Part shown: piece after piece, positions 1 through 11,866 of the stretch
How the letters are laid out: each line of letters begins with the position of its first letter
Position numbering within the stretch: position 1 is the stretch's first letter
From: Brachypodius melanocephalos
Taxonomy: Eukaryota > Chordata > Aves > Passeriformes > Pycnonotidae
Assembly (NCBI GenBank): GCA_013398615.1
Contig: VZSR01000055.1
Location: 124,001 to 188,000 of the forward strand
Direction: 5' to 3'
DNA: 64,000 nt
Position numbers and translations under genes: made by a program
The notes under the pieces: generated by a model
Told to the model about the DNA's origin: nothing
What the model saw: only the letters and a program-made list of their open reading frames with translations
Databases searched by the model: none

Positions 1-3000
1 CTGAATTGAAAATGACCTTCCACTCTCCTGCGTAGAGATACACCACATGTACAATTTCCCAAATCCAGTTGGTGCTTGATTTCATAATTTCTATCCATTT
101 TATGCTCCCTCTTCTGTCCCTCGGGAAGCAGGCAGAGCGCCAGGTCCTGTTGGATAACAGGGATGTAGGACTAGGCATTATTTTCATATGCTTAGTCCTT
201 TCTTATCAAATACAGCCAATTTGATGTTTTTCTTGTATCATTTCTGCCATCATCCAAGAGTATTTCACAAAGGCATTAAGGTATTATTTTCTGAGTCTCT
301 GACAATATTGTTTGTTCATAAAAAAAAAGATGAGGCTGCTGAGGAAAAGAGATTAAAAAGACAAGCCTAAATCTAATAGAAAATTACATAACTGGGAGAA
401 TCCTAATATTTATCCCTTCAAACAATGATGAGAGTGTCCTGAGGCAGGACAAATACCTGAGTCAGTGTGCTCATAGTCATTACAGCAGAAATTAAGTTGC
501 ACATAGTACAATCACACTTGAATGAAAAAAGGGTGATCCAAAGAGGAGAGACTGATGTGCATAAAGTTCCCCAATGCTACAAAAATCCATTTGCTGGACT
601 TCCAGACTGTAAAGTGTTGTCTAATCAGCCTCAAAGACAGAAAAACTGAGTATGCACACGATTTTGAGAGCATTACTCTTGTGAGTTAAAGAAGACTTCT
701 TTGGTTATGAAGACTTAATGAAAGCAATTAGTAAACTATTAAAGTTACATTATATTCATCCATTTGACTGGAAAAAATAACATTCCTTATTGGTAAAATG
801 TAGCAACAAAACACCCAATTTAAAATATACACCCATATTTTCAATATATCAGAATAAAGATTCAGATATCAGATATCCTGAGTTGCAAAGTTTTTGAATG
901 CTGTGTCCAAGTGAGCATGTGAACTCCACACACAGAAGATGACAATGGGAAAAGAACAGGTCATACTTAACCCCTCTTGTATCTTCATGATGCCCAGAAA
1001 TTTGGTGAAGTCCCCAATAACAGGAAAGAGCATTCTGAGTAGATCTTCTTGCATTAACAGAAATTGCTTCTGTAGATGGAGGCTGAGATTTATTCAATCA
1101 CCTGTCAAAAGCAAGAAGTAGAAAGTAACTGCGGACAAAGTAAAGTTACATGCATTATTTTACATAAGGCCCTGTACATTACTGGAGGAAGGTTAAATTA
1201 CTTCCATTCTCTTTAGGGCAAAACAAAGGAGAAAAAAAAAAACCCACAAATGCTCTCTCTGAGGTAATTTCACTCAGATAAACTACCTATCTGATGGAGA
1301 TAGTCAAAAGCATAAGATTAATTAAGACAGGAAAAGCACTCCCTTGAATATTAGCAGAAATGATAGGTGTGTTTCAGAGTCAGGCACAATTATTGAAAAA
1401 CACAAAACATACAGAACTTGAATGGGACAGTCATCCCAGAACCCTTGCATTATTTTGTTTCCTGCCTTGTCCATCACGGGCTGTCAGGCCATCCTTTTAT
1501 TACCATTTCCTAGGTAATGTTATAGAGCAGAGCTGCCTGGGATGCACAGGAAGAGCTTCTTACTTTTCCTTTGAGCTGTTGGTTTCTAGCAGAACAGTTT
1601 GTAATGAAAACATTGAACAAGAATTTTGTAGAGCAACATGTCATGTCCAGGATGACCTGCGACCAGAACTCACTGCAGGGCTTAGATCCAGGATCTAAAC
1701 CCTTTTTTTCCCCACCCAGTTCAGAGCAAAAATCTGAACATACACATCTCAAACGCAAATTCTGACCAGCAGGAATTCTGTACAGAGTAGGGAAAAACAG
1801 TAGAGGAAGGTGAAAAAAAAAAATTCTCTTGCAACCCCTCTCTACTCATCATATTATGTCAGCACCTCACAAAAGCCAGCCTTCCTCACTCAAGTGTACA
1901 CACTCATAAACCCATTAAACAAGAGTGAGCTCAGCCTTTTGATCACAGATCATCACAAAGTGCACACCAACAAACTTCATCTGCAGTGTGCAGTGGCATG
2001 GCTTTCTTTAAACTTTTTACATGTTTTTCAGAAGTGGGCAGCCAGAAACAAAACTGGAGGAAAGAGCAATGTGCTGTTTTTACCAGGAACATCCAGCTGT
2101 CCCTAGTTAGGCACACACGTAAAAACAGGGCTGAATCTTTTGCTCAGATATGGAATTGGTCACCCAAATTAAAGATGCAGACTATGCTATCCAGAGTTAA
2201 TGATATCAATCACAGGAAGCCATTTCCCACAAGCCAGTTTTCAAAACATCCCTCATAGCCCAGGATCAAACAAATGGAAACCATCACAGGGAGCACTCGA
2301 AAAAGCGTGGAGAAACACTACTGGAGAGTTGTTTGCACAGAAAGAGAAGTTATGTGTGAATCATACACAACTAAAAAAATGGAAGATACCAATAATTAAA
2401 CATTAGGAGGATTTTTTTTGTCACTGACAGAAGTGGTAGGTGAAGTGCAGTGACAAGCAGATGTTTCCAGTTGTGACACCAGTGCCATCCCACCACCCTT
2501 CACTCGTAGGCTTGAAAATACTTTCCTGCAGGGAGCTGGAAACAAGCAACGAAATCCGGGACATTTAAGGAGCAAAGAGCTGCTTGCAGAGAAGCTAGGG
2601 GAATGTTTGAGTTGATCTTTTACTGTGAAGCAGAATAACATTTCCCCGTCTCCGAGTGATGGTGCTTCTCTACATAACAAGTGGTACAATAAAGAACAGA
2701 CAGCCAGAGCAGAGAAATGCATCCTGAGTTCATGCTCCCACACAGGAGACAAGAAAAAAAGTTTGTGGGTCCCCCACACCTAATCCAGGAATTTAAGTTG
2801 TTGTTTGCTCATCAAACAATTTGAATAGTGCTTTCTTTGACATGTAGATTGCTTCTTGAAAGAGACCTTCTGTGCCCATTTTTTTTCTTTCTTTTCACAC
2901 CACTAGAAGTGGAAGAGTAATTTCATATCTGATTTTCTATTGAATTATTTCCTTAGTTTAGTAAAAGAAGTCAAAATATAAAGCACTGAATTATCCAGCT

Positions 3001-4267
3001 CCTCATTTCTTAACATTTTATTGATAAGGAAAATCTTGTTTTTCAAGCTATCCCAGTCCAACCACTTTTCTGAATAAATACCAGCTTCTCTTGGGCTCTT
3101 TTCTTCCTCTCATTTCTTTCTCTTAACATGAACAACAGCCTGACAACAAATGTGCAGACAAACAAACATTTTCACAATTAAAATTATAGAGGGAAGTGGC
3201 ACAATTCTCTGTAGGAATTTACTGAGAACTGCTGTTTATATGTGTCCAGAAGATATGGTGAGTTAAAGAGCACATACCTAAATTTTCACATTTCTTTACT
3301 AATAAAGGTGTGTGCTCTGTTTTGTTTCCACACAAATATAGGACTCCTCAAAGCTATACTTTTAAAATATCTACAAATCACTATCAGGAGTTGAAATATC
3401 TGCCCTTTGTTATTTCTAGGGAAGAACCTGAAGAAAAAAAAAAAAAAGGATGTTGACAATGAAATGGTTGCTGGAAAGTTGATATCTAGGTATAGCTAGG
3501 TATTTCAGGTTATCTGAAGAGACAGAGACCTGTCTGCATTAAATATAACATATTTTGTGAAAATTACTTGAAAGAACATTATGTACGAAGTCCACACATG
3601 TTGTAAAACATATCACCTACAGAAATAAAAGGCAAAGGAAAAATAGGCCTTACAAATAATCAAAAAGTCCAAGGAAGCTTATTTGAAACATTAATTGAAA
3701 AACACTTTGTTTGCATAAGAATCAGGCTAGTCTACAAATTTCAAAGGAATTTTTAAAATATTATTTGTTTTATATATTATTCATTATTAAAATTAAATGC
3801 TGTAGGTGAAGGTTTTTACAGGAAGTTAGAAGAGCTTTCCAAGTTTAAATGCCCTTAAGTTCAATTAGATGTTTTGGAGTAATCTTGGCTTGTTATGGCT
3901 GCTTTACACTAACTAATCAGACTACCTGTTATCAAGGTTTAGCTAATTACTAGTTAGACACTTTGCTGCTCTTTGTGTGAGGATTGGTCACAAATGGAAG
4001 GGTGGAGGGAATGACAGAGCAAACACATGCATTTTGTTGCCGTAAAGAAAAGAGTTTTAGAGTGGCAGAAGAAATTTCCAATCTCTTCCATTCTTCACTG
4101 TTTTAATACATTTTTGTCCACTCGCAGCTATCGGTTCATTATTTCAGCTCCAGCCCTACCTGCCAGGTTATTCAAGTGCCATACAGCAAATTTGTGCTAG
4201 GCAGCTTCTCTCCTTTCTGCTATTCATATTTCCTAAGGATACAACGCCGTTCTTACAAGAGAAGGCA
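1..4267. other. Non-coding AT-rich stretch
   Basis: No gene could be supported here. Open frames on both strands are short (the longest is 127 codons, minus strand, 2396-2779), have no splice-site framing I trust, and resemble no protein I know. The sequence is ordinary AT-rich vertebrate intergenic or intronic DNA with scattered short A and T runs, for example at about 3435-3447. No tRNA, promoter-like element or recognisable young transposon was seen. Confidence 0.6.
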
Positions 4268-4434
4268 TTTAATTCACTGGCTCCCTGTGTGACCAGAGAC
4301 AAGCCACTTAACCTTTCAGTGCTTTGGTTTCCCCTTCTCTAAAATGGGAAGAATAACAATGCATTCCTTACCTTTTATTCATTTTGTCTGTTTAGACTCT
4401 AAGCTCTTTTGGGGTGGAGGTTATCTCCACTAAG
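4268..4434 (+). mobile_element. Ancient tRNA-core SINE fragment, MIR-like
   Basis: The order of motifs matches MIR-type SINEs as I know them. There is a 'gtgtgacc...caagccacttaacctttcag' block, then 'gtttccccttctctaaaatgggaagaataa', and finally a 'tttagactctaagctcttttgggg' tail of the kind shared by MIR and L2/L3 3' ends. The copy is diverged and has no clear target-site duplication, as expected for an amniote-age insertion. The boundaries are approximate. Some such old copies have become regulatory elements, but nothing here shows that directly. Confidence 0.6.
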
Positions 4435-6232
4435 TTACAGGACTGCAGCATTTATCAGTAGAAAAATATCTGTTCCTCCTGTAAAATAGTTCAGAATTTT
4501 TATTTCATAGATGAACTGAAGTTCAGCACTATCTGAGCAAGTGCAAAATGTTCAAATGCTTTTTCTAAAAAGCAAGAAAATTGCTCCACACTGCCTGTGC
4601 TTACAGATACTCTGCTGTCAGCCTCTAACAGCAGCATTTAAGCAGCTCTGCTGTGCCTGGATTCCTGATTTGTGACAGCTGAGAATCTTACAGATGGAGA
4701 GGGGATTAGGGACTGCCTTGTCTGAATTCCCCAGTTTTCTTGTTCAGTGCATTGTTAATGTGATTTTAATGTAGAATTACAGGTATGTTCTTTCTTCATG
4801 CAGTGCTCTCAATATGCAGAGTAGCCACAAGAAACACAATATTTCTTGTTTCAGTCCAGAACATGTCACAATTTGGGGGCTTAAACTGCTAGCACTTTGC
4901 ATTACAAAGAGAAAGAAGAAGTGTGTGACCAAGTACTGGCTTGCTAAGATCCCTGACTCCCTATTTTCACCCACCTAGATTCAAGCAGAGACCTTCCACC
5001 TTCAACAAGAGTATTTGTGACTTTTTTGAGGCTGGGGGAAATGGACACGTTAGTCTGCGCTGAGACTCAGCATGGAAAATGGCAGAATTGCCTGATGAGC
5101 TTGTGAAAATGGGAAAGCATTTGTCTTTTAGGCTATCAACCTCGTAGTCACGTCTGCAGGCTTTACTTCAGATGCCACAGTCAGAGTGGCTTTGTTCTGC
5201 ACTGTGTGAGCTCCCACCTCTCCAAGAAAGCAGAGGACAAATCCTCCCGGGCTTGGAACCTGATTTATGGAGTGCAGCAAGGTTGATTCACCCTTCCTAG
5301 TAAATTTATACTGAGATTTTTGGGAAGGCAGGGAGAGAAAGGGACTATGAGGCACTGCAATGAAGAAATATCTTGTCCAGCTACCAGCCTTGTTGAATTA
5401 TTAATGTTCTTACTAACAAAAGCTGTACCATGGATGACAAGAGCCTCAGCAATTAGACATGTCACCAGTTTGAAAGATATTTTTCCCCTATTCTTAAGAC
5501 AACTAGGACTTTCTTATAGCTGAATTTCTAAAGCTCTCAACCTGTACTATTTCCCGATTTGTTTGTTTGTTTGGGTTTTCTTAGCATCAGACTCAAATTT
5601 ATTCAGCGTTCAAATTTCTAATGCAATCTGAATTTTGTGCCCTAGATGGTGACTTGCATTTTCAGAAACAGTAAAATCCCAAATCACAGAGACAGTACAG
5701 CAACCATTTTAGATTTCACTCAATACTGTATATTGCTGATAGTCCAGGTTTCTAGGGAGTTGAAAGTTTGCCTTTGAAGTGCAGGTTTTTAAGAGTTTCA
5801 GATCCCAGGTTTATTTTTAATCATCCAAGACTCATGTTTTTCCTTCAAATCTGTCCTCTGTCAGCTCTTTCTGGGCAGCTTCTTTCAGAACTGATCAGAA
5901 ATAATCAAGTGACAGAGAGTAGAAATTCTGGTGACATACACAAAAATCAGAGGCTTACAGCAGGAGTTTAATTCACACTCAAATATTTGAAATGCTAGTC
6001 ATCCTGATTTATAAGTGAAAGTGGGTTTGCAGAAAGGTTTTGTATGGTACAAGTTTTTCAATGTAAAGCAACCGTATGAAAATAAGACTTGGAATCAGCT
6101 GGAATGCGAAACAATGAAACAAACCCACTTTAATGTTAAATAAATATATATTGAATTAAAAAGAGAAAACGTTTGTTTGTACTTTATATAGAGGTGTCTG
6201 ATTACCTTGACCATGATGTGATTCTTGAGGTA
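4435..6232. other. Non-coding stretch
   Basis: I see no supported gene, RNA or regulatory site here. Minor features are an imperfect GTTT run near 5560-5574 and short homopolymers. Open frames reach only about 75 codons and overlap on opposite strands. Confidence 0.55.
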
Positions 6233-6308
6233 TCCTGCACAGGGTCAGGAGCTGGACTTGATGGTCCTGATGGGTCCCTTCCAGCTGAAGATATTCTATG
6301 AACCTATG
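6233..6308 (+). mobile_element. CR1 LINE 3' end fragment, sense on plus strand
   Basis: The sequence 'ggagctggacttgatggtcc', then 'tgggtcccttccagc', then 'attctatgaacctatga' is a diverged form of the CR1 3' terminus found throughout bird genomes. That terminus has a 'ggttggactagatgatc...aggtcccttccaac' stretch followed by a short 'attctatga'-type repeat tail. Only the last 75 bases or so survive, which is typical of strong 5' truncation. There is no coding capacity. The family assignment rests on motif recognition, not on an alignment. Confidence 0.75.
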
Positions 6309-6758
6309 ACCTGTTCAAAGATGTATCTTCTTTGTTCAAAGAGCAGTGATGCATAGGAAATAGTTTGGAATTTTTTTCCAAAATTATCGGTATTAATAAG
6401 CATCATGGTTTGATGCACAATAATTACAAATTACACAATAATAGTTTTGCATGCAAGCAGAGGTTCATTGTTTCCCACAAAGTTGGAAAAAAGCAACATT
6501 TTTGCAGGGAGATACCATGAACACATTCACACATGAAATATTTCCTCTAAGAAAACCTGTCCATGTTGCAGAGGACGTTGTCTTCAAGTTCTGCATCTTC
6601 AGGGCATCCTGGCAGCTGGGAGCTCCCTCCTTAAGACAGAATGGTTCTTCCTTTTCTTCACAGGGAGAAAAGATGAGTCGGCACCTTCCCTCACTGTGGA
6701 AACAACAGTATTAATGCTGTGTTACTTCAGGCATCAATCCCAAACAAGTCCTGTAGTC

Positions 6759-6792
6759 CATAATCACCAGAATGCCCATAATCACCAGAACC
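6759..6792. repeat. 18-bp direct tandem duplication
   Basis: The unit 'ccataatcaccagaatgc' is followed immediately by a second, nearly complete copy that diverges at its last bases. It is probably a replication-slippage product. No function is suggested. Confidence 0.7.
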
Positions 6793-8930
6793 ACAACCAA
6801 AATCATTTGCTGTCTAAACAAAACGAGGAAGAGAACAAACAGAGGGCAAACACATACTCTCAATATTTCATTGTAACCACAAATTATCAGAGGAGAAGTG
6901 TCAGGGCTGGAAGCAGCAGAGAAAAGCTGTTCATTTAGTAAACAACTGTAGATGGTAAAATGCAATTATCACAAAAGCAAACTTTACTACGTGGATAAGT
7001 GTGAGGCTGTTACAGTAAAAGGTCTCTTTGCATTTCTAATCTGACAGGCTGAAAGTTCTCTGGAGAAAACTGTTCTTAATAAAACCACAGAGGCAAGAGG
7101 TTCTTTTCAGCTCTTGTTCTCCACTGAGCCTCTGCTAATAAGCTTACAAAGCAAATTAAACTTGTTTGTTTGCAGTAGTGACCACGTGTGGAAGATAAAC
7201 AAAAGCCTTGCTCAGTATTCACCGGCAAAGTAATATAAGCAGATTTTAGAAAATTAATCATTCTTGACTCACAAGCTGAACTAATAATCTGGATCCCAGT
7301 TCTTTCAGCCTTTGAAAAATATGATAACTCTTTAAAGTCACTTTTAGGGATGAAATAAAATGCTGAAGAGGAGTAATAAAAGCCAAGCCCATTCCATGAT
7401 CAGCTTTCTAACCTTGAGCCTTGATACAGGAGATATCAGAAGCACCATTTCTTTAAGAGCAACCATACACACACATTTTCTGCTTACATTTTCCCTCGAG
7501 AGTAACTTTCTCAGAAATATCTTTAATACTGTAGGTAAATTTTTTGCAACATTTTTAATGGGAAACCCAGTCTTTGATTTCTACATTTTTATCTAAATAT
7601 AGTCAACCCTGTCCTTGCTGTGCTGCTTACAATTCTATCATTTGGAGCTTTATTGCTACTCAGTTGCCAGAAATATGCATATACAAAACTTGAATTGTGA
7701 AAAATATATCCTGACATGGGACTGCTGGACAAAAATTCCTATTCAGGGTCCTCATAGCTTCTGTCCTCTGGGAGTTCTATTAAAAACAAAGGGAGACTCC
7801 CACACAATGTCAACAATCAGAGCTGTAGATCTCAAAAGGACAAAAAAAAGTAAAGTTGATAAATATTAGATGCAAAATATTACAAATGTAAACCTTTAGG
7901 ACTACGAGGAGTTTTGCAGTAACCAGAAGCAGTCTGTACTTCCACTTGCTTCCATTCCACACCAGCTATTCTGTAAATTCCTGCTCTACAAAGTCCAGTC
8001 AGCTTTTGGAAGGTCCAAAAGGTCTTTTGAGAGAGACCTGGAATTGTTTCATCAGTTTAGCCTGTTCATTTGGGAACAGGCAATTTGATGTTCTGAACAT
8101 CTGCATTTGTTTCTTGCATTCCCAGTCCTCAAGGTCCAGAAGAGCTTTGACCCTCAAAATCAGTTGCCTGTGTAATAAAAACCAACCTGCTCTTGAAAAG
8201 TTATCATAGTTCAGCAGCAAGTATTTGGTTGATAAATCTGATGACATTGCTTTACATTTCTTCCTTGTTTCTACTGCTCTTTCTCAGGCAAAGTCCCACT
8301 GAAGTTAAATGGAGCCATACTCTGGTAAAAATGGTTGTGCCTGATTTAGCAGCTGTGCCTGTGGATTAGAGGTTTGTTTGTGTCATCTTAATCACATTTT
8401 CTGATATGATTAAGCAGCCAACATTAAGTTTCAGCGCCATAATGCCCCATTGATTTTGAAACAAACTCCCCATTGATTTCAGTAGGAAACTCTACTTTTA
8501 AAAGAAAAAAGTAAAAAAAAAAAAAGAAAAAACTAATCAATGGCATATTATGGCCCTTGGAAGGTAAACAGGGCAGGAGAAATCTTTTGAAGATGTTTCA
8601 GGCATTACAAAGGGATTTTGTTTCAAAACATGAGGAAATAAGACTATTGCATTGTCTGAACTTTCTTATTGATTCCCAGGCTCAGACAATGTATAAAGTG
8701 CAAACATGCAATGTTCATACCTGCCTGAGGGAAAGATCATAAAACCTGCTAAAGTTATGGTGCCAGGCGTGTCCAGTGCACAGCCATAACAACAGCAGAA
8801 TGATGGTGAGGGCAGAGGAACTGTAATTTTCTCCAGACCAGTTATTTCACTAGACTTGGTCAGAGAAAATATCTTTCCTCTAACACATAATTTCTGTGAA
8901 TTTAAAGTTTATTTGGGTTTGGCTTTGCGG

Positions 8931-8947
8931 TTTTTTTTTTTTTTTTT
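8931..8947. repeat. T homopolymer (17)
   Basis: An uninterrupted run of 17 T bases is followed by 'ggc' and a second run of seven T bases. It could be the reversed poly-A tail of an old retrocopy, but no element body is recognisable beside it. Confidence 0.8.
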
Positions 8948-11830
8948 GGCTTTTTTTAACTAGAAATAAATTGCTATTAGTGCACAATGGTTAGGTTTAG
9001 AATAGATATCTTTCAGCAAAATTAAATAGTACCAAACCCTAATAAAAATGGATAAAGCCCTCAATTTGTATTACTGTAAGATGTTTCCAAAGGAAAGGGG
9101 AAAAAAGGTACTTTATTAAAAAATGTGGAATGCTTTTTTTTGCAACATCCTCTCTCTTGGCTCTGTGAAGACACTGTAATGAGGAGCTACCAGACTCGAG
9201 CAGAGACTAGTTCTCCTCTCCAAGAGCATCTCTGAGCCTCTCTCAAAGACCAACAAAACTTTATGGTGCATTGGCCTGTCAAATAAAATCTCTAACATAT
9301 GCTCTTCAATTCCTTGTTCATGTGGTGCTTAGCTTTGCCACACTGTGACTGTCCTCATCAGGTTATTCTTTGTGCTGGTGCAGGTAATTTACTGTGATTT
9401 ATGTAGTGTAATTTGTAAAAGCACCAGAGCCGAGTGGATGGGAGCCGTCCATCCCAGCCAGGAGCAGCGGGATCGTCCCTAACTGAGGGTAGAGAGCAAG
9501 GAGAGGCAGCCTGGGTCAACCTGCAGCCAGCCATGTGTGCTGTGTCAATTAGCACTTGGACTCTGGGCTGGGGCCCTGTTGACACCTCTCCTCCCTCCTT
9601 TTGCTGCTGTTTCCACTCTCCCACAGCCTGGAAGAGGGGCTGGAGCATTGCCCAAGTCCCCCTTTGCAGCACATTTAATCCCCTGCCTACAGAGCAGGGT
9701 CAGGGCTGCCAGAGCACAGCTCTGTCTCTAAAGCTGAACATTTCAACCTGAAATGAAGGATTGAGGTCTCTAGGTGGGACTATAATAGACAAACTCTCTG
9801 GGTATTGGCAGAGGTAGGGTCTGCAACACGCTTGGCAGTAGGCTGCCTGTTACTTCTGACAATGTCAAACAACATTATTGTCTCCACTTCCCTTTCTTTA
9901 TTTGTGCTAGGATAATAAAAGATATTTGATCCTTAGGAAGATCAAATTCACATTCAAATTACAGCAAGAGAGGAGAGAGGTGTTCCTTTCATGTCCTGGT
10001 AGGGCAGTAGCAGTGAAAACTTGGAAGAAAAGGATTCCTGTCCCTGAAGAACTTTCTAAAGTTCCCACATCTTTGCTTCTCCTCCATCCACCACCCCTGA
10101 AATCAACAGCAAAAAACTTTGGACTCTGTAAATTGTACAAAGGGAATAAACATTAAACAGGGCTATCAGAAATTTGGTATGTTTTGCTTTCTTTTGTGTT
10201 GGATTTGAAAGTAAGTCAGCAAATCCTTTTTTTTTTTTCTCTTTTTTAAATCCAAAAGTGCAGTGAAAGAAGAAATGAATCTAAATGAATAACTGATTGC
10301 TAAAAATGAAAAGTTCTGTGCAATCAACTCCACCCTGTGAAAATACTTGAGCACCCCTGTGAGTCCCTGTGATTGTTTCTCTTCCTGCCTCAAGGGAAAC
10401 AATCCCTGCATCCATCCTGGCACCTTCTCCCCCTTCCAACCAGCTGCTGTGGCTCTCCCAGCTGCCCAGAAAGGACCCTCCACCCCACATTTCCATGGGA
10501 TAGCTTCCCTAAGAAAACACAAACCCCTCAAAACAGGAAAGAGAGAAAAAAATGCCTTTCTAATACGCTGGTGATGAAGGAACCTTCACAGAACTTTTTT
10601 CACATGCTCTGTGGCGAGTGTTCAAGGAGAAAATAAAAATGATTGAGATGTTATTTTGTCTCAAAGTGAGGCTGGAAATGCAGTAACATCTCCAGTAAAG
10701 TGCTCAGGGGGTTTTCAGCTTGCAGTCCTGGCACATATTCATGATCAATGAATAACCCATGGACTGCAAGGCCTATGGAAATTCATGAACATGTTACCCT
10801 AAGACTGCTCAAAAAAATAAAGAAGCTCTCACAATCTCTTAGCTTACAGGTGAGATTTGAGTGAGTTTTTAATGACAGAGGTACACAACAGATTATAATA
10901 ATTCTGAAAATGAAGACTAGTCAGGTAACTAAAGGGAACTCTCACAATACACATTTTAAGAGTTTTTTATTTACCTGAGAGACTCAAATGGCTCCTACAG
11001 AACAATTATGTCAATCCAGAAACAGCACATTCCAGGACGATGGTGTTCTAAGATAAGAAAAGGAAAAGCACGTGTAAATATTCAGAATATTCCTCACACC
11101 ACGAGAACCCAATTCAGAATTCAAACCAAAGCTGTGTCCTGAATGCATTGCCCCAGAGATTGGCCCCTCCTGTGGCTCTGAGATCAGCTGAAAGACAATT
11201 ATAATGTGTGATCCCAGGGAAAGAGGAAATTCTTTTTTGTTATTCAAAACAGAATTCCTCTGTAACTGTGGCAGTAAAGTGACTTCTTGAATTTCTTTAC
11301 ATTTCAAATGCATCTTCTTCCTTGACTAGTAGCGTTTAGTATTTAATAAGAGGAAGAAAAGGTGATTCCACTTTTCAAAAGGCTCCTGTTATAGGTGGTG
11401 AATTTCAAAGCACTCTACTTGTTTCTGCTGTTATTTTTGAGTGTGAATGTCACAGAATAATTCTGCTGTTATTTTTCCATGTTATTTCTTGAGTTAAAAG
11501 ACCTGACTGCTATACATTCCAAGGCTGCTGATTTCCACTGCAATTCCTATGCCTTCAAGCTTACATTATTTATACTGCTTTGTCTGCTGCCTTCACACCC
11601 AGCTGTCTTCTTAAATATTAAAGTAATATAAGGAACTTTTAGGCATTCTTTCTACTGAAAACAATATCATATGGCACACAAAGTCCTTGTGTTGTCAAAA
11701 GACTACAACTCACAGACCAGCTTTGTTTTCTCATTTTGGTTTTTCTTTAAGCTGAAGCACTCAGGCACGTATTCCATTGTACTGTTTGCATTTGAGAATC
11801 ACAGAGGAGCACTACCAAGTGCAATGTGGA

Positions 11831-11866
11831 ATCAAATGAAATTAATCAAATGAAATTAATCAAATG
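11831..11866. repeat. 14-bp tandem repeat, about 2.6 copies
   Basis: Two perfect copies of 'atcaaatgaaatta' (11831-11844 and 11845-11858) are followed by a partial copy 'atcaaatg'. The perfect identity suggests a recent expansion or a variable-number locus. Confidence 0.85.

Noticed and set aside
8281..8495. Possible old LINE or SINE fragment around 'ccattgatttcagtagg'
   Set aside because: The matching words are too short and are split between orientations, so no family or boundary could be defended without an alignment.
10975..11047. 73-bp minus-strand segment with strong acceptor and CTCAG|GTAAAT donor
   Set aside because: All three frames contain stops, so it cannot be an internal coding exon. 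It could only be non-coding RNA, for which there is no other evidence.
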